This document shows, in pieces, positions 1-4,472 of a DNA stretch of 5,089 bases. Numbering within the stretch: position 1 is the stretch's first letter; the number at the start of each line of letters is the position of its first letter. Made by a program: the position numbers and the translations under genes. This DNA comes from JAAYGD01 sp964609995 (GTDB taxonomy: Bacteria > Bacillota_I > Bacilli_A > RF39 > UBA660), in the NCBI GenBank assembly GCA_964609995.1, contig CAZSTI010000033.1, positions 1 to 5,089 of the forward strand, given 5' to 3'. Below the pieces are notes generated by a model that was not told where the DNA came from, did no database searches, and saw only the letters and a list, made by a program, of their open reading frames with translations.

Positions 1-28
1 ATCGTTCAGATGTCATATTTATCTTCAT
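1..28 (-). CDS. 5' end of an unidentified gene running off the left edge
   Basis: Only the first nine codons are inside the window, reading MKINMTSER. The start is well supported: an AAGGAG ribosome binding site at 40-35 (minus strand) lies six bases before the ATG at 28-26, and a promoter-like pair lies at 85-58. The leader would be about 20 to 25 bases. Nothing can be said about the product from nine residues. It follows the 43-residue ORF in the same direction but appears to have its own promoter. Confidence 0.6.
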
Positions 29-57
29 AAAATTCTCCTTTTTACTTAATAAAAACT

Positions 58-85
58 ATTATATATGAATATATTATAATGTAAA
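58..85 (-). promoter_or_regulatory. probable sigma-A-type promoter for the left-edge gene
   Basis: On the minus strand TTTACA (85-80) and TATAAT (63-58) are separated by 16 bases. The expected transcription start is near 51, shortly before the AAGGAG site of the gene starting at 28. The region is extremely AT-rich, so chance matches are easy; the good -10 and correct placement carry the call. Confidence 0.5.
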
Positions 86-171
86 GACATGAAAAGTAAT
101 ATTGAAATAATATATATAATAAATAATTATTATCATTATGTCTGGTTCTATTAACGTATGTTTTTTTTAAT

Positions 172-303
172 TTAGATAATATCTTTGCTACATTTTTTTA
201 CGTCTCCACCAACTATTATTATTTTTTGTTCTTTGATAAGTTGGTCAATTTCATCATTAGAATAGTTTTTATTTATATCAATATTTGCATTTTTTGTTAT
301 CAT
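172..303 (-). CDS. possible small protein, 43 residues, function unknown
   Basis: An open frame starts at ATG 303-301, with a GAGGG ribosome-binding-like stretch (317-313) nine bases upstream, and ends at TAA 174-172. An in-frame stop (TGA) lies four codons upstream of the ATG, so the start is bounded. The product starts MITKNANIDINKNYS and has a polar N-terminus, a short helix-like stretch (DEIDQLIKEQ) and a hydrophobic strand KIIIVGGDV, then one Cys near the end. The helix-strand-GG pattern looks like the edge of a nucleotide-binding-type fold, so it may be either a real small protein or the remnant of a larger one. An extended -10 promoter sits in the right place just upstream. I do not recognise a family. 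Confidence is limited by the short length and AT-rich surroundings. Confidence 0.4.
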   Translation of the reverse strand: MITKNANIDINKNYSNDEIDQLIKEQKIIIVGGDVKKCSKDII

Positions 304-326
304 AAACCAAAACCCTCATAGACGAA

Positions 327-355
327 ATTATAACATACAATAAAAAAAATGCACA
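327..355 (-). promoter_or_regulatory. extended -10 promoter for the 43-residue ORF
   Basis: TGT followed by TATAAT (335-327, minus strand) is an extended -10 element. The -35 region (355-350, TGTGCA) matches consensus only weakly, as is usual for extended -10 promoters. The expected start is near 320, just before the GAGGG site of the ORF starting at 303. The 17-base spacer contains the T-tract of the terminator of the preceding rluF-like gene. Confidence 0.5.
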
Positions 356-374
356 TAGTATAAGTATATACGCA
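342..374 (-). terminator. intrinsic terminator after the rluF-like gene
   Basis: On the minus strand TGCGTATA (374-367) can pair with TATGTGCA (357-350), giving eight pairs including two G-U, around a nine-base loop. A run of eight T (349-342) follows directly. An alternative inner stem GTATA/TATAC with a TACT loop is also possible. It lies about 75 bases beyond the rluF-like stop codon. Confidence 0.6.
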
Positions 375-448
375 GTGTCTGTAGGGATAATCCAAAAAGT
401 GAATTAACCCTTAAAAAAAATTCCTAAGTAAATATCCTATATTATTAT

Positions 449-1165
449 TCATTCTTTAATTTTCAACAAATCCATCATGTCTTTTAATTCAGTTTTGTTT
501 ATATGTCTCCAACTACCTATAGGTAAGTTTTTTAATTCAATATTCATAATTCTTATTCTTTTTAAATTAACAACATTATAACCTAAACTATTACACATTC
601 TTCTGATTTGTCTATTTAATCCTTGTGTCAAAGTAATCTTGAATACTTTATTATTAATTTTTTTTACTTTGCATTTTTTTGTTAAAGTATATTCATTTCT
701 AACTGGATTGAATATTTTTACACCATTAGACATATCATTAGTGAATTTTGTATCCATATTTTTATCTACTGTTACAATATAATCTTTCTCGTGATTATTA
801 CTACTTCTTAGTATTTCATTTACAATATTACCATCATTTGTTAATAATATTAGTCCTTCTGAATCTTTATCCAATCTTCCAATTGGGAAAATTCTTTCTT
901 TGTATCCAATATAATCTATTATATTATCTTTTATTTTTCTATCAGTGGTAGAAACTATTCCTATAGGTTTATTAAATGCTATATATATAGGTATATTTTT
1001 TGTAACAATTTTTTTACCCAATACTTCTACAACATCATCATCTTTTACATCTTGACCAATAACTGCCTTTATACCATTTATTTTGACTTTTCCATTTTTA
1101 ATATATTCATCTGCTTTTCTTCTAGAACAATATCCAGAAGAACTAATATAATTATTTATTCTCAT
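449..1165 (-). CDS. rluF: 23S rRNA pseudouridine synthase, RluF/RsuA family
   Basis: The 238-residue product should isomerise a uridine in 23S rRNA to pseudouridine (U2604 in the E. coli RluF case). Residues 1 to about 48 form an S4 RNA-binding domain (MRINNYISSSGYCSRRKADEYI), and the synthase domain follows from about residue 58. The catalytic signature GRLDKDSEGL places the catalytic Asp at residue 99. The family motifs NKPIGIVSTT, LLTNDG, HEKDYIVTVDK and QGLNRQIRRMC are all present. The set DKDSEGL plus LTNDG plus LNRQIRRMC resembles RluF more than RluB or RsuA, but the target base is inferred. The ATG at 1165 is chosen because TGAGG lies just upstream and a -10 box lies at 1189-1184. A longer in-frame start at 1306 would fall inside tRNA-Leu and is not credible. 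The stop is TGA. Confidence 0.85.
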   Translation of the reverse strand: MRINNYISSSGYCSRRKADEYIKNGKVKINGIKAVIGQDVKDDDVVEVLGKKIVTKNIPIYIAFNKPIGIVSTTDRKIKDNIIDYIGYKERIFPIGRLDKDSEGLILLTNDGNIVNEILRSSNNHEKDYIVTVDKNMDTKFTNDMSNGVKIFNPVRNEYTLTKKCKVKKINNKVFKITLTQGLNRQIRRMCNSLGYNVVNLKRIRIMNIELKNLPIGSWRHINKTELKDMMDLLKIKE

Positions 1166-1183
1166 ATAAACCTCAACATCTAT

Positions 1184-1212
1184 ATTATACCTTAAAATAT
1201 TAAATATAATAA
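1184..1212 (-). promoter_or_regulatory. probable promoter of the rluF-like gene
   Basis: A perfect TATAAT lies at 1189-1184 on the minus strand. The -35 position at a 17-base spacing (1212-1207) reads TTATTA, a poor match. The expected start is near 1177, leaving a leader of about a dozen bases that contains the TGAGG site. The -35 region overlaps the end of the tRNA-Leu terminator T-tract. Confidence 0.45.
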
Positions 1213-1237
1213 AAAAAGAACCGTTAAAGGTACTCTT
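1211..1237 (-). terminator. intrinsic terminator after tRNA-Leu
   Basis: On the minus strand AAGAGTACC (1237-1229) pairs with GGTTCTT (1222-1216) if the internal GT is bulged, giving seven pairs around a TTTAAC loop. A seven-T run (1217-1211) follows. It lies about 40 bases beyond the tRNA 3' end. The bulge makes it weaker than the other terminators here. Confidence 0.55.
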
Positions 1238-1276
1238 ATAATGATTTATAACAAACGAGTTCGTTAATAAACAATT

Positions 1277-1361
1277 TGGTGCGGGTAAAGGGACTTGAAC
1301 CCCCATGGATTACTCCGCTAGATCCTAAGTCTAGTGCGTCTGCCAATTCCGCCATACCCGC
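1277..1361 (-). tRNA. tRNA-Leu, anticodon UAG
   Basis: The 85-base minus-strand gene folds as a class II tRNA. The acceptor stem is GCGGGTA/TACCCGC, with discriminator A and an encoded CCA. The anticodon stem CTAGA/TCTAG encloses the loop CTTAGGA, giving anticodon TAG, which reads CTN leucine codons. A long variable arm with a GGA/TCC stem is typical of tRNA-Leu. The T loop is TTCAAGT, and two outer T-stem pairs are G-U. It has its own promoter, and a terminator follows before the rluF-like gene. Confidence 0.97.
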
Positions 1362-1373
1362 ATCGCAATATAA

Positions 1374-1402
1374 ATTATACACTTAATAAAATATAATTGC
1401 AA
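1374..1402 (-). promoter_or_regulatory. promoter of tRNA-Leu
   Basis: TTGCAA (1402-1397) and TATAAT (1379-1374) on the minus strand are spaced by exactly 17 bases. The predicted start near 1367 leaves a 5' leader of only a few bases before the mature tRNA end at 1361. The -35 begins eight bases after the phosphodiesterase stop codon, with no terminator between, so upstream read-through may also feed the tRNA. Confidence 0.75.
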
Positions 1403-1409
1403 TAAAAAT

Positions 1410-2102
1410 TTAATTGATATTAATGTTTTCAACAACTAATCCATCAAATAAATCTTTATATAAAATATATTCTTTCTCATTATTAATAGTAAATACAAAT
1501 ATGGGATTGTTTTTATAAGGTTTAATATTTTTAATTCTTTTATGGAACATTAAAAAATCTGGTTTAGTAATAAAGTTAAATATTCTTTGATTTATTTTAC
1601 TATGCTTAATAAAATTATTTACAAGTTGTCCTCTTATATAATTTTTTCTAAATAACCTATAATATAAAACCGTTGTAGGCATAAAACTTTTAATTATGAA
1701 ATCACCTTTATATTTGTCTAATATTTTTGAAACTTCTCTTTCAATTTTAAAAGAAAATAAATTATGTTTAATTTCTATATCTAAAGGGACACTTCCATCA
1801 ACATAATCTATTAATTCTTTAAAAGTTATAATTTTTTGATCTGTATCTAGTAATTTGAGATTTTTAATTTCATCGTATGTACATTTGCTAATCTTTTTAT
1901 CAATTCCTGTTAATCTTTTTAAATTATCATCATGAAAAACGATAATAGTATTATCTTTTAATAATCTCAAATCAAATTCAATTGGATTATTTTGTTTAAT
2001 AGCCTTATCAAATGCTAATAATGAATTTTCTGGTATTTCTTTATTATCATAATATCCTCTATGATATATATATTTATATTTTTTTAATATTTCATTCTTC
2101 AT
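1410..2102 (-). CDS. glycerophosphodiester phosphodiesterase family protein
   Basis: The 230-residue protein belongs to the GDPD family, whose members hydrolyse glycerophosphodiesters (deacylated phospholipid headgroups) to sn-glycerol 3-phosphate and an alcohol. The conserved elements are visible in order: HRG with catalytic His14 and Arg15; IPENSLLAF (Glu25, Asn26); IEFDLRLLKD, with metal-ligand-type Glu42 and Asp44; VFHDDNLKRLTG with the second catalytic His57; and PLDIEIK with Glu110 and Lys112. The C-terminal strand VFTIN and the final DGLVVEN match the end of the barrel. There is no signal peptide or membrane segment, so it should be cytoplasmic. Length fits a stand-alone small GDPD. 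An AAGGAG site (2113-2108) precedes the ATG. It is sandwiched between two tRNA genes, and no promoter sits at a workable distance upstream. The exact substrate is unknown. Confidence 0.92.
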   Translation of the reverse strand: MKNEILKKYKYIYHRGYYDNKEIPENSLLAFDKAIKQNNPIEFDLRLLKDNTIIVFHDDNLKRLTGIDKKISKCTYDEIKNLKLLDTDQKIITFKELIDYVDGSVPLDIEIKHNLFSFKIEREVSKILDKYKGDFIIKSFMPTTVLYYRLFRKNYIRGQLVNNFIKHSKINQRIFNFITKPDFLMFHKRIKNIKPYKNNPIFVFTINNEKEYILYKDLFDGLVVENININ

Positions 2103-2126
2103 AAACTCTCCTTATATATTATATAT

Positions 2127-2149
2127 AAAAAAAAGATTATTGCTAATCT
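2127..2149 (-). terminator. intrinsic terminator after the CAT tRNA
   Basis: On the minus strand AGATTA (2149-2144) and TAATCT (2139-2134) form a six-pair stem with a GCAA tetraloop. A run of T (2133-2127) follows. An A-run upstream can extend the stem, and the hairpin is nearly symmetric, so it could work in both directions. It lies about 15 bases past the tRNA CCA end and about 25 bases before the phosphodiesterase start. Confidence 0.7.
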
Positions 2150-2162
2150 ATTTTTTTTAAAT

Positions 2163-2239
2163 TGGTGGACCCTGTAGGGCTCGAACCTACGACCTCCCGG
2201 TTATGAGCCGGATGCTCTAACCAACTGAGCTAAGGGTCC
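2163..2239 (-). tRNA. tRNA with CAT anticodon, probably tRNA-Ile2 (lysidine type)
   Basis: The 77-base minus-strand gene has acceptor stem GGACCCT/AGGGTCC, an encoded CCA, D arm GCTC/GAGC, anticodon stem TCCGG/CCGGG with loop CTCATAA, and T arm GTAGG/CCTAC with loop TTCGAGC. The anticodon is CAT. A G1-C72 pair and the lack of three consecutive G-C pairs at the loop side of the anticodon stem argue against the initiator tRNA. From memory, the GGACC-type acceptor and CTCATAA loop resemble Bacillus and mycoplasma tRNA-Ile with lysidine at position 34 (reads ATA), whereas elongator tRNA-Met there has TTCATAC. An automatic tool may simply label it tRNA-Met. A TilS lysidine synthase elsewhere in the genome would be required. 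Confidence 0.93.
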
Positions 2240-2254
2240 GCATCGACAAATAAA

Positions 2255-2283
2255 ATAATATCATATTGTAAATTAATTTTCAA
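2255..2283 (-). promoter_or_regulatory. promoter of the CAT tRNA
   Basis: TTGAAA (2283-2278) and TATTAT (2260-2255) on the minus strand are separated by 17 bases. The expected start is near 2248, giving a leader of about nine bases before the mature tRNA end at 2239. Confidence 0.7.
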
Positions 2284-2298
2284 CCATTTTTTGAAAAT

Positions 2299-2328
2299 AA
2301 AAAAATAGACAATAATTATTGTCTATTT
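2299..2328 (-). terminator. intrinsic terminator overlapping the stop codon of the 139-residue gene
   Basis: A perfect 26-base palindrome (2303-2328) contains AATAGACAAT and ATTGTCTATT as stem arms around an AATT loop. On the minus strand a T-rich tail follows. The stop codon TAA (2318-2316) of the preceding gene lies in the hairpin, so the last codons and the terminator share sequence. Confidence 0.8.
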
Positions 2329-2735
2329 AATGAGTTTAATAAATTAACTTTAAACATATCTTTTTCTTCATTTTCTTTTGATATCATAACACCTTTATAT
2401 GTTTTTAATTCTGATTTATGTCCTTCTAATAATAGTTTTTCAGGAGTTATTGTTTCTAATAGAACAATGTTTTTATTTTCGTATACAGTATAATGTAATA
2501 CCATTTCTCCATGTACTTTAACAAACATATCATCAGTTGGTATTGTTAACTCATAATGTTTACTGTTTTCAGCACTATTTTTTGATACTAATTTTCCCAA
2601 GAAAACTCCATTTTTTAATGATTCATAGTATTCAAACAATAATTTTTTGTATGCTAACATGTTGTATTTCTTTACTGATTTCTCTTTTTTGTTAAAATCA
2701 TTTTCATCTTTGTACTCGAAAATAAAACCTTTCAT
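2316..2735 (-). CDS. hypothetical protein, 139 residues
   Basis: I do not recognise this protein. It starts MKGFIFEYKDENDF and is rich in Lys, Glu and Asn, with no Cys or Trp, no signal peptide and no membrane segment, so a soluble cytoplasmic protein is likely. Residues 16 to 42 look helical (Lys-rich, then LLFEYYESL). Residues 44 to 95 alternate hydrophobic and polar residues like a beta-sheet (VFLGKLV, HYELTIP, MFVKVHGEMVLHYTVY). A mixed helix and strand tail follows. The start at 2735 is chosen because an AAGGGGG site lies six bases upstream. The longer in-frame start at 2777 lies inside the promoter, upstream of the expected transcript start, so it cannot be used. The gene has its own consensus promoter and a terminator, so it is a single-gene unit downstream of metK. 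Confidence 0.8.
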   Translation of the reverse strand: MKGFIFEYKDENDFNKKEKSVKKYNMLAYKKLLFEYYESLKNGVFLGKLVSKNSAENSKHYELTIPTDDMFVKVHGEMVLHYTVYENKNIVLLETITPEKLLLEGHKSELKTYKGVMISKENEEKDMFKVNLLNSLNRQ

Positions 2736-2767
2736 ATAATCCCCCTTATATCTCATTTGGTGTTCAA

Positions 2768-2796
2768 ATAATACCATATAATATCTAAAATGTCAA
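2768..2796 (-). promoter_or_regulatory. consensus promoter of the 139-residue gene
   Basis: A perfect -35 TTGACA (2796-2791) and TATTAT (2773-2768) are spaced by 17 bases on the minus strand. The expected start near 2761 gives a leader of about 25 bases. An imperfect palindrome centred on CGAATTCG (2795-2808) abuts and slightly overlaps the -35 and could be an operator. Confidence 0.8.
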
Positions 2797-2871
2797 GCGA
2801 ATTCGTTTCCCAATGTATTTTATCGTAAATTTAATATTTAAAACTTTGAAAATTAACACATAAAAAACACA

Positions 2872-4017
2872 TCAATTATTATGTTTTACATTTACATATT
2901 TCTTTAATGTACTAATTTTATTGATCTTTTCCCAAGGAGTATTTACATCAGATCTTCCAAAATGTCCATAAGAAGAATAAGTTTTATATTCAATATTTTT
3001 CATATTTAATTGTTTAATCATAGATATTGGTCTAAAATCAAATTCTTTATTAATAATACATAATAAGTCATCTTCTTTTATTATTGATGTGTTAAATGTA
3101 TCAATATATATGGAAATTGGGTTTGAAACTCCAATTGCATATGATACTCCAATTTCACATTTATCTGCTAATCCAGATGCCACAATATTTTTAGCAACAT
3201 ATCTTGCATAATAACTTGCAGTTCTATCTACCTTTGTATAATCTTTTCCACTAAAAGCGCCTCCACCATGTTTACTGTACCCACCATAAGTATCTACAAT
3301 TATTTTTCTTCCAGTTAACCCACTATCTCCTTTAGGCCCACCTATTACAAAATTACCAGTTGGATTAATTAATATTACTGTGTCTTTATCGATTAAATCT
3401 TCTATTTCAAAATTAATAACATGTTTTATAACATCATCTTTTAATTTTAATATGTTTGGATCATGTTGAGTAGATATTATAATTGTATGTATTCTTTTAG
3501 GTATATTATTTTCATATTCCACACTTACTTGAGTTTTTCCATCAGGTCTTAAATGATTTATAATGTTGTTTACTCTTACATATTCTAATCTCTTTGATAA
3601 TTTATTCGCTAAATATATAGGTAAAGGCATATACGTATCAGTTTCATTGCACGCAAATCCATACATCATTCCTTGATCTCCAGCCCCAATATTATCGCTA
3701 GTTAATCCTAATGCTATGTCATCTGACTGTTTATTAATATTAATTATAATTTCACATTCATCTATATCAAAACCATTATTTTTATTATATCCAATGTTTT
3801 TAATAGTATTTGTTACTATTTGTTTTATATCAACAATACCTTTAGATGTAATTTCTCCAAATACTACAATTAAATTGTCAGATATGCATGTTTCACAAGC
3901 TACTCTAGAATCCTTATCTTGTTTTAAATATTCGTCTAATATAGTATCAGATATTTTATCACATATTTTATCTGGATGACCAATAGTAACTGATTCTGAT
4001 GTAATTATTTTATTCAT
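2872..4017 (-). CDS. metK: S-adenosylmethionine synthetase
   Basis: The 381-residue enzyme makes SAM from methionine and ATP, releasing phosphate and pyrophosphate; E. coli MetK is 384 residues. Diagnostic segments are present in order: SESVTIGHPDKICD (His14, Asp16), Glu42 of the potassium-site region, the GAGDQGMMYGFACNET signature (111-126), RPDGKTQV (Lys161), INPTGNFVIGGPKGDSGLTGRK (218-238, split here by family into the P-loop-like and Arg237-Lys238 parts), GGGAFSGKDYTKVDR (Lys258, Lys262, Asp264), and the C-terminal SYGHFGR and PWEK. A Glu is usual just before GHPDK; here it is Ile12. AAGGAG (4030-4025) lies seven bases after its end from the ATG. It follows a 52-codon small gene by 23 bases and lies under a SAM-I riboswitch, giving product feedback. 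No convincing terminator follows before the next promoter. Confidence 0.98.
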   Translation of the reverse strand: MNKIITSESVTIGHPDKICDKISDTILDEYLKQDKDSRVACETCISDNLIVVFGEITSKGIVDIKQIVTNTIKNIGYNKNNGFDIDECEIIININKQSDDIALGLTSDNIGAGDQGMMYGFACNETDTYMPLPIYLANKLSKRLEYVRVNNIINHLRPDGKTQVSVEYENNIPKRIHTIIISTQHDPNILKLKDDVIKHVINFEIEDLIDKDTVILINPTGNFVIGGPKGDSGLTGRKIIVDTYGGYSKHGGGAFSGKDYTKVDRTASYYARYVAKNIVASGLADKCEIGVSYAIGVSNPISIYIDTFNTSIIKEDDLLCIINKEFDFRPISMIKQLNMKNIEYKTYSSYGHFGRSDVNTPWEKINKISTLKKYVNVKHNN

Positions 4018-4040
4018 TTTCTATCTCCTTTCCAATATTT

Positions 4041-4199
4041 CTAATTCTTTTTTGATTTGTTTGATATATAAATATAAGTACCCTCTTTGTTTGCTGGTCT
4101 TGTAGGCTTTAATCCATTTTTGATAAGTAATTTATCTAATGTTTCTATTGATGTATCTACTGTTAGTTTCTTGTCTTTTAATTTTTTCATATTATTCAT
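4041..4199 (-). CDS. small basic protein, 52 residues, co-regulated with metK
   Basis: The frame starts MNNMKKLKDKKLTVD and ends with TAG. A strong ribosome binding site, AGAAGGAG, lies seven bases before the ATG at 4199. Another Met at codon 4 is less well spaced. The product is very basic (Lys-rich), lacks Cys and Trp, has no signal peptide or membrane segment, and shows an amphipathic helix-like stretch (SIETLDKLLIKNG), then KPTRPA, then a strand-like TYIYIS and a Lys-rich tail. It sits between the riboswitch terminator and metK, 23 bases before the metK start, so it should be transcribed with metK only when SAM is low. I know no family for it. A role tied to SAM or methionine is inference from position alone; a nucleic-acid-binding small protein is another possibility given the charge. 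Confidence 0.7.
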   Translation of the reverse strand: MNNMKKLKDKKLTVDTSIETLDKLLIKNGLKPTRPANKEGTYIYISNKSKKN

Positions 4200-4264
4200 T
4201 TAATTTCTCCTTCTATTTTATTTACTAATTAATTTATATTATTTTTCTACTTTTTTTTTAAACT

Positions 4265-4276
4265 TATCTCCTTTCC
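4265..4276 (-). repeat. copy of the metK ribosome-binding segment without a start codon
   Basis: GGAAAGGAGATA at 4276-4265 (minus strand) is repeated exactly at 4033-4022, where it is the metK ribosome binding site. At 4276-4265 no ATG, GTG or TTG follows at a usable distance. The two copies are 243 bases apart and bracket the 52-codon gene. Confidence 0.6.
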
Positions 4277-4284
4277 TATACCTT

Positions 4285-4317
4285 AAAAAAAAAGTACTCT
4301 TGAAAACCAAGAGTACT
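4285..4317 (-). terminator. SAM-riboswitch intrinsic terminator
   Basis: On the minus strand AGTACTCTTG (4317-4308) pairs perfectly with CAAGAGTACT (4302-4293) around a GTTTT loop. Eight T (4292-4285) follow. It is the strongest terminator in the window. It stands directly downstream of the SAM-I aptamer, and its 5' arm can pair instead with the P1 3' strand (see the aptamer entry), which is the expected on/off switch. It may also stop topA read-through transcripts. Confidence 0.93.
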
Positions 4318-4324
4318 AGAAAAG

Positions 4325-4417
4325 TCTTATCTTTCGGTTTCCCGCAGGATTTAGCACCTAACTTAAAAGGTTGCTTTAGCTTCATTGGGCCCGTTCCCTC
4401 CACTAATCTTTATAAGG
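4325..4417 (-). promoter_or_regulatory. SAM-I (S-box) riboswitch aptamer
   Basis: Read on the minus strand, the leader contains the S-box landmarks in order: P1 5' strand CTTAT (4416-4412), AGTGGAGGGAACGG, GCCCAATGAAGC, GCAACC, a P3 hairpin CCT..AGG, GGTGCTAAATCCTGCGG, a P4 hairpin CGG-GAAA-CCG with a GNRA loop, and GAAAGATAAG (P1 3' strand ATAAG at 4330-4326). SAM binding should stabilise P1 and allow the downstream terminator. Without SAM, GAAAGATAAGA (4335-4325) can pair with TCTTGGTTTTC (4312-4302) over eleven positions with one mismatch, forming an antiterminator that destroys the terminator arm. It controls the small gene and metK. Confidence 0.96.
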
Positions 4418-4438
4418 TATATAAATTTTTATAATTCA

Positions 4439-4467
4439 ATATTAACAAATTACTGAATGGTAGTCAA
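4439..4467 (-). promoter_or_regulatory. promoter of the SAM-riboswitch/metK transcript
   Basis: TTGACT (4467-4462) and TAATAT (4444-4439) on the minus strand are exactly 17 bases apart. The expected start near 4432 puts about 15 bases before the P1 helix. The -35 begins six bases after the topA stop codon, and no terminator separates topA from it. Confidence 0.8.
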
Positions 4468-4472
4468 TATAA

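Noticed and set aside
86..171. Hairpin and terminator after the 43-residue ORF
   Set aside because: An ATAATGA/TTTATTAT stem is possible but is AT-only, bulged and not followed by a T-run.
381..410. Inverted repeat GGGTTAAT/ATTATCCC between the rluF-like gene and its terminator
   Set aside because: It has a mismatch and an 11-base loop and lacks a T-run on either strand; no function can be supported.
748..951. Plus-strand open frame opposite the rluF-like gene
   Set aside because: It is antisense to a gene with clear catalytic motifs, has no ribosome binding site, and reads as a biased Tyr/Leu/Phe string.
1166..1306. Longer start for the rluF-like protein at 1306
   Set aside because: The extra 47 residues would be translated from the 3' part of tRNA-Leu and its terminator, and family proteins begin with the S4 domain; the ATG at 1165 with its own ribosome binding site and -10 box is the real start.
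1361..1366. Shared CGATGCGG at the 5' side of both tRNA genes as a processing signal
   Set aside because: The shared bases fall at different positions relative to the mature 5' ends (leader CGAT versus CGATGC), so it is most likely chance.
2736..2777. Longer start for the 139-residue protein at 2777
   Set aside because: That ATG lies in the promoter spacer, upstream of the predicted transcription start.
2797..2871. Terminator after metK
   Set aside because: Only short AT-only inverted repeats (TTTAA/TTAAA) and a direct repeat TGTGTT are present; no stem with a T-run.
3716..3979. Plus-strand open frame opposite metK
   Set aside because: It is a shadow of the conserved metK coding strand without its own start signals.
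4239..4271. A gene starting from the AAAGGAG site after the riboswitch terminator
   Set aside because: No ATG, GTG or TTG follows within about 50 bases; the frames hit TAG or TAA immediately.
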